Origin: Plectrocnemia conspersa
Lineage: Eukaryota > Arthropoda > Insecta > Trichoptera > Polycentropodidae
Assembly: GCA_009617715.1 (NCBI GenBank)
Contig: VTFK01000069.1
Coordinates: 310,001-374,000 of the forward strand
Direction: 5' to 3'
Length of the DNA stretch: 64,000 bases
Shown: positions 35,020 through 47,100 of the stretch, piece after piece
Layout: each line of letters opens with the position of its first letter
How positions within the stretch are numbered: position 1 is the stretch's first letter
The notes under the pieces: generated by a model
Told to the model about the DNA's origin: nothing
Databases searched by the model: none
The model's input: only the letters and a program-made list of their open reading frames with translations
Translations under genes and position numbers: made by a program

Positions 35020-38000
35020 TCAATTAGCGACGACAAACTCTCCGGCTAATGACATCCTTCTCAAAAATGGCTGTGCTGGAGTATGTAGAAGGTAATAATT
35101 ACTCGTCGCCGGATGTTTAGGATACAACTTTTCATTCCTTATCTTCTCTAGCAATGTTTGCGGTTCGCACTTGGCCTTTTTAGATGCTGCGCTAGACAGC
35201 AAGCCTTGAACAAACACTGGCAAAATAGATCGATGCATCCTCATCTTGTTTGCGAGCACCGGAACCATTCTAACTTCGTCGTCATCATTACTTTCTTCCA
35301 GCTCGGTGTAATCCACAACCGATACGTTCAACGGATACGTTTTTTTAGCGTTTGAGCTTTCGTCGGCTGCTGTGATTGTTTCTCCCTTCGGATTTATCAC
35401 TTCTTTGTCTTTGTTGACTTCGTTAAATTGCAATCCGATAGTTTCGACATTCTTAACTTGATCGTCTTGATTAGTTTTACCGTCTTCGATAGTTTTACTA
35501 ACAGGCGGATTAATCGTAGCAACGAATAACGTTTTATTATCGACATTTTCATCAACTTGAACAGGCTTTTCTACTTGATTAATAACTTCATCAGTCTTGC
35601 TATCATTAATACTTGTGACATTTTTCTCGTATGAACGTATTTTAAACTTTTCTAATTCACGGAAATAATTGTAGTATTCTTCAACTTTTTGTAAGTTAAT
35701 CCTTTAAATAAACAACAAAATTAATAAAATAATATTCATAATTTATACTATATATACATATATTATATATGTATATATATATTTATAAAAACTAACCTTT
35801 CGTTGGCATTATGACAACATTGCAAGGCAGCCGGATCTATTGGATGAGCTTCCGTATTAAATATATATCCGCCGACATCTAATATACATTCACCAGTCGG
35901 TGTATCGTAAATGACGCCCGAGTGACCTGAATTATGTATAAAATTATCTGGATCGAACAATAAATATAAATATTTGGTCGTTTCCGATAGAAAGAATGAC
36001 TCCATTCTGTCTTCTTTTTTGTGATCTTTTACATTTTTGATCTGTAAGTATGTCATAAGATAAAAAAATGAAATTTTAAAACTAGTTACGCCATTACAAA
36101 ATACATACAGTAGCATATCCGCATTCTGTTCTAGCGCTGTGTTGTATACTTCTCAGGATATCTTCGCCCATCTGAAGAATAATCGGATCTCTAGTGTCTC
36201 TATAAAGATACATGAGCGACTCGATCAGCTCCGGCCTCAAAGGATAGCTTCCTCTACCAGGCGAAGCACTTCTTGTGACCAATTTGAACTCTTCGGGTGT
36301 AAATCCATATTGCTTCCAAACAGTGTGGTAGTTCTCCACGATTCGCATCGCAGTATCAGAATCGCCTGTACAAAATGAGCGATTTTTAATTATAAACTAT
36401 CTAATAAATTATTTTTAAATTAAGTAAAGATGTGCTATAATATCAGGTTGTCCCATTAGTCTTTGCGTTTTTTCTTACATTTGCAAAAATGTATAACTTT
36501 TTAAAATTTCACTATTCGTTCGGTGTTTGTTTAGAGTAGCCATATCAATGATGCTATTTAGTAACGGGATACTTTCAACCCTAAATCAACAATCGCAGTA
36601 GAGATAAAATAATCTCGGTTAACCTAGATTATGCTTTATGGGTTTCAACTCGAACATACTGCCACAATAACAGTTAAAAACATCTGTAATGCAATGGGCA
36701 GGAATGTCATTAAATTTAGAGTGCCAAATATGGTTCTAAAAATTTCATTCCAGGAATTTTGACATTGAATATCTCTATAAGGGGTTGTTAGTGAGGATAT
36801 TAGGGCTGCCATCAAAGCGAATCTAAGATTAACGATACAGAAACTAGCACAAAAGCTCAAAGTGTCGCCTACATCATTTCACAAACATTTAAAATATTAG
36901 GAAAGGTGCCAATTTTCAGAATATGAGTATATCATAAATCGTCTAAGGAAAACCTCGCGCAGCGAGTCTCATTATGCCAATAATTAATAGTTCTAGAACA
37001 GAAAGATTTATTTTTGACTCGAATTGTTATTAAGGATTAGAAGTATACCATTTACTATAACACGCAACGTAAAAGGCAGTGATTGAATGCCAATTAACTC
37101 TCAATTCCAACCCCAATAAGATAATGTTATGCATTTGATGGGATATGAAGAGCATAATTCATTATGAGTTATTGGATTATAGACAATTACCACAGACCAT
37201 AAATAGTTCTTCCCTTATAAATTAAAGAAGGGTAATTTTACACCAAGACAACGCTCGCTCTCGCGTTTCTTAGAAGACGATAGAAAAATCAATCGATTTT
37301 CTTGGGAACTCCTTTCTCACCCACCGTATTCTTCAGACATTGCTCCAAATACCATCATCTATTTAGATTCATGCAACAGTTTTTAGATGGAAAAAATATT
37401 TTACAAAACGGATATAAAAAACGGCATTAAAAATACATTATTTTTAGAATCAAATATAAAAAAATTATTAACATGTGGGAAAAAATGGAGAATATATAAT
37501 TTAGTAAAAGTATTACACATTTTAATTTTTAACTCGTTTATCCCGCACCTTAAAAAACGCAGACTTGTGGAACAACCTGATATTCTATAATAATCGATCA
37601 TAAAAATTTAATCAAAAATATTTTTTGAATACTCTGTCAATGCTATAATAATGATACTGAAATAAAATATAGTACCAATCAAACTGAGCACTCCTGGCCA
37701 GTAGGCTTCTAAAGATTGGAATATCGGTTGTGTCACTTGACCCTTAGTCATAGATCCCCAAACGTAACCATCGTTGATTTTTAGATATTTATCTATAACC
37801 AACCTAGCTTCATGGAACATATCCATTAGTTCGGGTTTTTGTAATAATATAGCACCTGAAATTGTTTAAATATAAGATACAAACACAATTATAATAGTTT
37901 ATGTATAACGGTCTTAGAAAAACATACCTTTAACCAAGTATTCATAATAAGAATCGATACCGGCACCTATTCCGGAATCTTGAGCTACCCAACGACCGGT

Positions 38001-39208
38001 TAGAACATCAATATGATTTCCTAACAGTCCAATTGGAGAACGGTGATTGTATAATGCATTCATAGCATGCATGGCTACCTATTAACAAATATTACATTAT
38101 TTTCACAATTTAAAATAGAGGAGGAGCAGTAGAAGTGAACCTCTCGTGCTAGTTAACATATATATAAAGAAGCACTTCAAGAATAAAAAGTAAAAGTCCT
38201 TTGGGAATACGTTAACAATATTTATAGTGCCGATGATAAGGCAATACTTGCTGAAAACATCCGGTGATATGAATAAGTTTTAAAACATACTTCTTTCTCT
38301 CTGTACTTTGCACTTAGCAATTTCTATTTATTTCAATCCCAAAAAAATATTTTAATTATTAAAATAGCTTAGTTAGAAGTTAGAATTAAAGTGATTCACT
38401 TCTATTCCCGTTTTATTTCTAATAATGAGCAAAAGTACCTCTTCATAAATAGGATCACCAGTCAGTCTGCTCAAAGTACCGAATTCGATAATAAATGTGC
38501 CTATTCCAGCCGTACATGTAACGCTTGTCTCTCCGTTAGGAACTCCATATCGTAAATTAACAGTTCCGTAAGGCATTCCAGTCGGAGTATCAAAAGCGAC
38601 GATCAATCTCTGAGCTACGTCTTCTGCCAATCTTAACAATGGACCGTTACACGGCCACCCTGGTTCAAGTTTAACGCCGGCCCTGAATTAAACACCATTT
38701 AGCAAATTATCTGATATGTGTTTTTCTTTACAAGCTTACCTATGAGATAATAAATGAGCACTCAGCAAACCGCCGACTAGTCTTATATTCGTTTCGAACA
38801 CTGAAACGTTAATGTTGGCATCGAAATTTTCTTTTGCACTGATGATTTCGACGATTCTTTGGAACTCTGTGTAATTTCCCATGACGGCTAAAGTATCCAG
38901 TGCGTCTATGAGCGTCAGAGAGTAGCTGCCCCAAGTATCTATGCCGTCGCAGCTCAAAGGTCTGAGCTCGTCGTAAGGATACGCGTATCTTAAATAACTA
39001 TCGTAAGCGTGCTGGAACATTTCGCGTACTTCTTCTCTATAATAATAGCAAGTTCAAGTTGTAACAGTTGCGTTAATTTTTGGATATATAAAATTCAAAC
39101 TCACCTCAATTTAATCACATCATCTCTTGTGTATTTTCTGATTGCAAAAATAAATCCAGTGCTATAGCAAAATAAGAGAAGCAAACGTAAATGATTCGCG
39201 AGTGACAT
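35020..39208 (-). CDS. Edem2: EDEM2, ER degradation-enhancing alpha-mannosidase-like protein
   Basis: Eight minus-strand exons join in frame: 39208-39105, 39036-38740, 38682-38439, 38078-37928, 37855-37676, 36365-36109, 36041-35797 and 35701-35020, giving about 719 residues. An N-terminal hydrophobic signal ([16 protein letters not shown]) fits ER entry. The GH47 domain (about 36-490) has DTWGS at 68-72, SVFETNIR with the likely catalytic Glu116, [48 protein letters not shown] and [10 protein letters not shown], all in the order of EDEM2 proteins. EDEM2 trims the first mannose from misfolded glycoproteins for ER-associated degradation. After the domain lies a long Asp/Glu/Lys/Asn-rich tail ending in a conserved [17 protein letters not shown] motif. 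It is longer than the roughly 580-residue vertebrate protein because of this tail. Intron 5 holds a mariner relic. The start ATG is the first in frame before the signal. Confidence 0.93.
36443..37580 (+). mobile_element. Mariner transposon relic in Edem2 intron 5
   Basis: Terminal repeats TCAGGTTGTCCCATTAGTCT (36443) and, from the other end, TCAGGTTGTTCCACAAGTCT (37580, minus) are flanked by TA on both sides (36441-36442, 37581-37582). The length of 1138 bp fits a slightly deleted mariner. On the plus strand broken frames read [10 protein letters not shown] (about 37238), then PPYSSDIAP and FLDGKN, the catalytic-core signatures of mariner transposases (DD34D type). Several frameshifts and stops make it inactive. 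It lies antisense to Edem2. Confidence 0.87.
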
Positions 39209-41020
39209 GTCACCGCCTTGATATGACAGATTTATTTTTTAATTCGATACGTTTTGGCCCTAGCATATTTTATTTAGTCACATGAAATAAACAAAACATA
39301 AAAATAAGTGACAGTTAAAACGTTTTAAAATCGCCTCGAAAACATATTTATTCTAATTTTTATTTTCTAAAATCAACGTAATATGCTAAAATTTATATTT
39401 ATAAATTATTATATTTTTAATTCTACTTTTACAACTGATCCGAATTTCAACGTATTCCCTTCGCATAAATGTTGGGTTTTTATTTTAATGCAGAGAAGTA
39501 TAAGATTGGTAAATAAATTCTTCTAAGGCTATTTATTGACTCTATAGACCCTGGTAACATTAAAATCGATATAGTCCATTGAAGAAATCAAACATTTAAC
39601 ATTAGTTCAACAATTTGAATAAACAAATTTCCCTTTGTCGTATTTAGTCGTTGCTAAATAAGTTTGGAATCTCTGCATTAGATTATCTTTTTTGGAAATT
39701 TCTTATAGATGATCCAATCCAAAGAATTAGAATAACTAGAACTAAATTATATCACACAGAACATAGAATATATAGAAACGGCGTTCGTGGTGAAAAATAA
39801 ACTACGTACACGGCGTAACTCTATCCACTGACGTCAGACGGCCTTGTCAAGCTGTATACACGGATCACCACATTATTTTTTTCAAAATTCGGTTGTGCAC
39901 TAAATATTATGTGGGGCTGATCAGCTATAGGATGTAAAAGTCATAGTAAAGAACTATCAAAGAATAAAAATGACATAACTTTTATAAAGGATAAATGTCA
40001 ACAGGACAAATGAAAGTCTGCCATTAATAGGCCGCTTTGGACTCCTAACAATAGAAATACAATTTGTTTGAAATATTTTTTTTATTTTACACTAGCAAAA
40101 ATGGTTTTCAAAAAATTAAAAAACATGCAGTAGTTTTAATTAATTTACCATCGAATAATACAAATAAATATTTTGCGTCTTCGGCGTCACATTTTATTCA
40201 ATTTATTACACCCTATTTATACATATGATATTTTACATGGGTTTGCCTTACCTGACGACGAAAGTATACGATGTCATTATATCTGGAATTAGAGATACAT
40301 TTAAATAATAATTAGAACTGCGGCGAGCATCTAAAACTTAATTTATGGGCTGTACATAACAGGATGTGAATTTTTAATACTAAATTAAGATATGCTTAAA
40401 CAAATAAAAATACGACTGCGGCAATGTGACATCATGATATACCATCAAAATTATAGAACTTAATTTATGGGTTACAAAGAAATGTGAAGATGTGACATCA
40501 ATGATGTCACATCTTGATATGACGTCATATCTTAATTAATATAATATTTAAAATTGTATAAATGCATTCGATCTGTTGCGAACTCTCTCTCTACAGAGTG
40601 ATTTAGACCCTCTATGGAGATGGGCCTTATTGTATATTAAAAAATAATAATAAGACGTACAATAACAATACACAATTAGGAAACTCTAGACCCAAGAAAA
40701 TATTTCTAAAAACTGTAATTAAATCGAATAATAATTTATTAATATAATTTTTGAGTTACATAATTATTGTTTCTCCATAACAAATTGGTAATAATAAATA
40801 TATATCGTGTTTTGAAAATGCGTTTTTTGTAATGGTGTAGTAATATAGTAGTAGAGAAAAATAAAAATGCGATAATATAGCAACAATTATTAATAATTGT
40901 AAAAGTTTGTTTGCTTACATAAACGATAATAATAGCAAATGTAATATAATTGAAATTCATTTGATTTTTCTGTTTTATTGTAGGTAAAAGAAAGGAAAAA
41001 CATAAACAAGTAGGCAATAT
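39209..41020. promoter_or_regulatory. Divergent Edem2 / CycA intergenic region with CRE-like palindromes
   Basis: The two genes are transcribed away from each other across 1.94 kb. TGACGTCA (CREB/ATF consensus) lies at 39829-39836 and again within the 16-bp perfect palindrome GATATGACGTCATATC at 40516-40531. A 29-base palindrome at 40487-40515 (arms AAGATGTGACATCA) and TGTGACATCATGATAT near 40425 are related half-sites. I saw no TATA box at a convincing place. The regulatory role is inferred only. Confidence 0.4.
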
Positions 41021-41054
41021 ATTGGAATCGTTCTCGGGGGCGTTCCGCTCTCCG

Positions 41055-41082
41055 CTCTCGCGCCATAGACAAGGCGCGAGAG
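41055..41082 (+). promoter_or_regulatory. Perfect GC-rich hairpin in the cyclin A leader region
   Basis: CTCTCGCGCC (41055-41064) and GGCGCGAGAG (41073-41082) pair perfectly around an 8-base loop, 70 bases before the cyclin A ATG. The CGCGCC core resembles E2F-type sites, and an RNA hairpin in the leader is the alternative. Both ideas are inferred. Confidence 0.45.
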
Positions 41083-41151
41083 ACGGCTGCGGCCGTTACG
41101 GCCGTTGGCGATCGCTTGTTGTCGCTGTGCGCCGCGCCGCGCTCGTCAGCG

Positions 41152-44100
41152 ATGGAGGGGCAGCGCACCGTTCTCGGCGCCATCGACGGCAACCTGCTGC
41201 GCCAGCGCCAGCGCCCGCTGCAGATCCAGGTTCTATTCGCATCCCCACCAGACATTTTTCAATTTCCGCTTCGAGCTGGTCCACCATGTTGGATAAACAA
41301 ACGCATTTTAAATAATCCAACAATAATTATCACCTGATGAATATTGCTATTTATTATTACCAAATGTTACTTTTGTTACACGTGCATATTATACATTGAC
41401 ATCGTTATTTTTCAGTGTAAATTACTTCACTTCTCAACCGCCGATCCCACTCAAAATGATTTTTGCTCAACATTATGTTCTGTGCACACTTTTCGAATGA
41501 AATCGCATATTGTGGGAAAAAGCTACAATTTAGCTCACTTTGCAACAAAAAAATTCGATCACAGAATCTGCGTTAAAAATTATTTCTGAAACCGAAAAAC
41601 GGAACATTAGAATCTAAAAGCAATAAAATCGTACCGTCGCAGTGGCAACGCTGTTATATAGCGTTCATAATAAGACTACAATAACTAGCAATATTACCAC
41701 TTACAATAAGTGAGAATCGAATGAAGTACATCTAAACCGAAGTTTGACTAATATGAGAGCGCAAAAAACAATTATCCCTTCTCAGAAATCAAAAATCCAC
41801 GTCAAAAGCAACAAAATCGTGCCGTCGCAGTGGGACGTAAATTTTTCACCTCTGAGAAGTGATAATTGTTTTTGCGCACTCCTATTGGTCAAAATTCGAA
41901 TTGAATAAACTTTAACCAAACTCTCATATCACAAGTCCGTTGTAATATCGGTTAGGATAGTCTGTACTTCTTCCGCTTGAGTTGGCTAAGTTTGTATTTT
42001 TGACTTGACCTAATGAAAGTTCTAAAATTATATTTAGTCTTAAAACTTTCATTAGGTCTATTTGGGTTTGGTTAATTCGTGTAGGTTAGGTTTGGGTTTG
42101 AACAGCAAATTTATGTTTCGCAAAGTGAGTTCAAAGTGAGTTTTTAGAATAGCATATAATTTCACTAGCATCTATCAGTTAAGTTATATTTTCGCCAGTA
42201 GAAATATATATCTACTGGTGAAAATGTATTTGGACTTCACTAGTGAAAATATAACTTTACTAAAAAATGCAACCATTACACATCACATATAAATAAATAA
42301 TGGTAAATATGTAAATGCATATATGACTACTTATGTTAAAGTTTAAATCATAATGTTCTACATTTAGTCTTCAGTTGTATATTTGTATTTGTTCGTCTAA
42401 AGAAAAAATTATGATACATTTTGTTTAATTTTTTATGGGCTTTGTGACATAGAAAAAGCTGCTTTAAATTTAATTTAAATGATATTTGAATATAATTTTC
42501 TTTAGTAAACGCTTTAACAAAAATTTTGTTTAATAAAAAGCCCTGCCTAACACACACAAATTATAATGAAGGTGTTAGTCATAAAATAGTTTCAATTATA
42601 GGCACACAAAATATGAATACCCAAGGTAAGGTAAAAAATATTACTAGTAATAAAAATGTCACTAATCAACCAAAAAAAAGCAAAAATATGGCACATTTGG
42701 ATTTAAATTTTGGTACTGCAAATGAGTTCGTGTCAGTTTAATTTATGTAAAAAGCATATTTTTATTACTGCCATTCCTCAAAGTTAATTTTGCAACCCTC
42801 GTATTTACTTGAGTTTTACTGTTAGGATGTGAGCTTTATCATTGATACATGTACATGCAGCATTTGGGAACTCAGAATGTTTATTATATGCTGATGACCT
42901 GAGTATTTCAAAGTATTCGTACAAACGTAGGTTTGCTCTCTTTACAAAAAATACCTAGTCACAACTGACTACTCTTCAGCATTACAAATTGTCACAATCC
43001 TATATATTGTCTGGATTTCCAGTGAAATCAAATACTTGATATTAGAGCAGTGTTTCCCACGGTGGGGCGTACGCCCCACCGGTGGGGCATCACGCCTCAG
43101 AGGTGGGGCATCACGCCTCAGAGGTGGGGCACCACGCTTCAGAGATGGGACACGTCGGAAATTATCAAATATTCCACATATAAATATAATTTGCTCGTTC
43201 ACGACTAAATATACCACGTGCGTAGTAGGATTTCTTAAGATTTGGATTTATACCTACCTGCTGGGCATGACGAATGCCTACCTTTTTGTCTTCTGTGTGA
43301 GAAATCCTTTACCAATGAAACAATGAAACGAGGTCGTCTTGAAGCACATTTGAAGGCGAAACATAGTACTCATAATAATTCAGATATTATTTTCTTTCAA
43401 AATCTTAAAGAAAAATTTGGAAAACGAACAACATTAACAAATCTATTTTGTGCACAAACTGCAAGTATTGATCGTAGTCTTGAGGCTAGTTACCAAATTT
43501 CATTGCTCATCGCTAAATGTGGAAAAAAAACCATAGTATAGGAGAGGATCTAATCAAGCCATCAATATCAGCATTTCTTAAAACAGTTCTACAACAAGAT
43601 GACAAACTCGTGAAGGCTATGCCCCTCAGCAACACTACTGTTTGCAGAAGAATAGACGAATTGAGTGAAAACGTTGAAATCCAACTTGTTGAAAAGCTGA
43701 AAACAAGAAAATTTTCACTACAAATGGATGAATCAACTTTGAGAGACAGTGAAGCCGTGTTGCTAGCTTACGTAAGATATATTGATAAAAGAGAATTTGC
43801 AGAAGAAATGTTATTCTGCAAATCATTAGAAAGCACCACTACCTCCAAAGATATATCTAATAAGCTAAAAGAATATTTAGATGTTAAAAATATACCAATG
43901 AAAAATATAATATCTTGTGCTGCAGATGGTGCCCCCAATATGATGGGAAAGAAAAATGGCTGCTTAAAATTAATGAAAGACGAGAATCCAGATTATGACT
44001 GGTGCATTGTGTTATTCACAGGGAAAACTTGGTGGCTAAATACATTTCACCTGTTCTAAATGAGGTACTAAATTCCGTTATAAAGTGTATCAATATGATA

Positions 44101-47100
44101 AAACTAGTACTAAATCTAAGCGTCTCTTCAAGTTATTTTGTGAAGAACAAAATGCGGAACACGTAAGACTGTTACTTCACACTGAAGTAAGATGGCTCTC
44201 AAAAGGAAATTCCTTAAAAAGATTTATGGAATTATTTGATACCCTTTGTGATTTTTTAAGCAACCGATCTGATATGAAGTTTTTGATGACGGTCGACGGT
44301 AAAGCATTTGTAAGCTATTTAACTGATATATTTGAAAAATTAAATATTTTAAATAGCCAACTTCAAAGATCGGAGAAAACACTTGTCGATGCAAAAGCAA
44401 AGATATTTGCATTTACCACTTTTATCGAATTATCTAAAAAAAATATTTTGAAAAATTTTACTGGCTCCAAAAATGTGAAGTGACTGATAATGCTAAACGT
44501 GTTATTTTGGACCATCTGCAAACTTTATCAACTGATTTTAAAGAACAATTTGCTGATTTAAAAGAGATACATTTTCCGGCTTGGTTGACACAACCAATGC
44601 TGGTAGATATTTCAAATGAAAATTTATATGAAGAACTTTCGGAAATGCAAAATGATGATTCGATTACAAATTTATTCAATATAAAAGGAATAATGGCATG
44701 GATGTGCGAAGAAACTAACACAAACTATCCTAATATTACTTTGCATGCTAGAAATTTATTATTACCCTTTCCATCATCTTATTTAGTGGAATGTGGTTTT
44801 AGCGCCATAAGCGATTTACTCATTAAAAAAAGAAATCGATTGAATATTACAAATAGAGGGACTTAAGACTGAAATTAACCAAGTTAGATCCAGACATAAA
44901 ATTTCTTTGTAGCAAGAGTAAGTGAATTTAATAATTTAATAATGGATTAGGCATTACCATTTTATTTTATTTTACTTACATTTTTAATTTGTATTTTGTA
45001 ATTATTTCAATTATAATATACGTTTTGAAAATTTACCTACTGTTTTATTAAAAAAGATGCCGGTGGGGCATATGACTTTTGAAAAGACTACGGTGGGGCA
45101 TGGCATAAAGAAGGCTGGGAAACACTGTATTAGAGAGAATAAATTACTTTTTCATGATGTCGAGGGGTGGAGTCAACAATCCGCCAATGTTTAGGTATGA
45201 ATTGTAGAGAGTAGGGTTTGCAATACCGGTATTGGGGCAAAAATCAACCTTCGATACTACCAGTGTTTTTTTTCAATCAATTATGAAATGATTTTTTTAC
45301 GCATAAATTTATCCTGTTTATAAAATATGATGAACATGTCCATTTATATCTAAAGTTTTTTTTCCAATTCATAAAACTTTGAGTATGTGTCGAACATTCA
45401 GTGTAAATTGTAAAAAACGTTCTGCCAATACAAAGACAGGGATTTACATGTGAGCTCCATACAATTCTATGATAAATCCGATGGCAGCGCTGCAGTTTAT
45501 TGCAAACACTAATAATTCTTTGAAGAATATTTAATTTTTAAAATATCTACAATTGTTTTTAAACAAACTTCAAGAGTTGTCATTAGATAAAGGTTTTAAT
45601 ATTTAGTTCAAGCAATTTTCAACCTTAAAATATATATAGGGTGTCCCAAAATAATTTATAACTGTGATATCATTTTCGAATTGATGACGGCTAAATATGT
45701 CATCTGCGCCTAGGGCTGGAAAAAATAATTCTATGTTTTTACAAATTGTGTATTTTATTGAAAACGATAGAACTATGCTAACGACAATGCCCTTATTTCT
45801 CATGAATAAATTATTCTTATTATAGGGGACTAACCTAAGTAGATATCAAAGTAGAATAATAATTTGCAATATTTACTTATTTTTTATACTATAATATTCA
45901 CATAAACATTTATAACTTAAATTGAATTAACGTTTAATATAAGTAGAAATAAATATATCATTATTTATTTATATGCGATGTATAAATGGTTGCATTTTTC
46001 AGTAAAGTTATATTTTCACTAGTGAAGTTCAAATACATTTTCACCAGTAAATATATATTTCTACTAGCGAAAATATAATTTAACTGATAAGCGCTGGTGA
46101 AATTATATGCTGTTCTGAAATGTTTCTGAAACTTGATTTGACAGTTGCGAAACGTGCTGTTCAAACTCAAACCTAACCTACACGAATTAACCAAACCTAA
46201 CTTGACCTAATGAAAGTTTAAAACTAATTACAATTTATTCGATACTTTCATTAAGCTAAAATACAAACTCAGGGGGAAATAAGCAGCAGAAGAAGCAAAG
46301 ATAGACGTCTCATCACGCATATTTCTTTGAACATCAAATAATTCTTAATAAACTTGGAATTCGCTAAAAGTAAACATATTTGACAAAGAAACATATACTT
46401 TAAAAATTGTTGTAAAAATTACGTCATAAAATACTGTGCAGATAAGAAGATAAAAATAAGAATACAACTACAAAATCAGATATATAACCAATAGTAAAGC
46501 AGTTGTTTTCTGTATAGCGACGTATCGAAAAATAAAAGCTTACATCTAGTTGATTGAGTTAACACATTGCCTTTTTTTGTAATTTCACTTTAGCTTTATT
46601 ACCAATATTGTCATTTTCATCTAAGAGTTGCTGATAACTCCATATTTAGTAGAAGTGTTAAACATTGGAACACACTTTTTATTTTTCCTAGTGGAAACAA
46701 CGAACAGTAAAAAATCATGTTTCTAAATGTTCCTGGTTCTTCTTTGATACAACTATATTGGTTTCTTGACTAAATTTCATCCAAATTGATTTATATTTTG
46801 TTTCATTTAAACATTAATTCGCAAAACAAATTTTCATATTTATATTTTCTTTTTTAATTCATATATTTTTTATGAATAAAACTATCTCTTTTCTTTTTAG
46901 AAAACACAACTAAACACTAATCGGATAGACAAGGAGAACACCAAACAACAAAATGCAAAAAGTGAAAAGTTGGTTCAACCGCCTGTCGCTCAATTCCAAG
47001 CGTTCAGCGTATACGAGAGTACCTCGGCAGAAAAACCAACTTCTTCCAAAGCCGCAGCCGTCAAAGTCAACGTCTCTTTAAAAGAAAAACCGATTCCGGT

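Noticed and set aside
42615..42741. Small ATG-started frame of 42 codons in CycA intron 1
   Set aside because: No family match, and it lies among transposon scraps. It could be an alternative exon, but nothing supports that.
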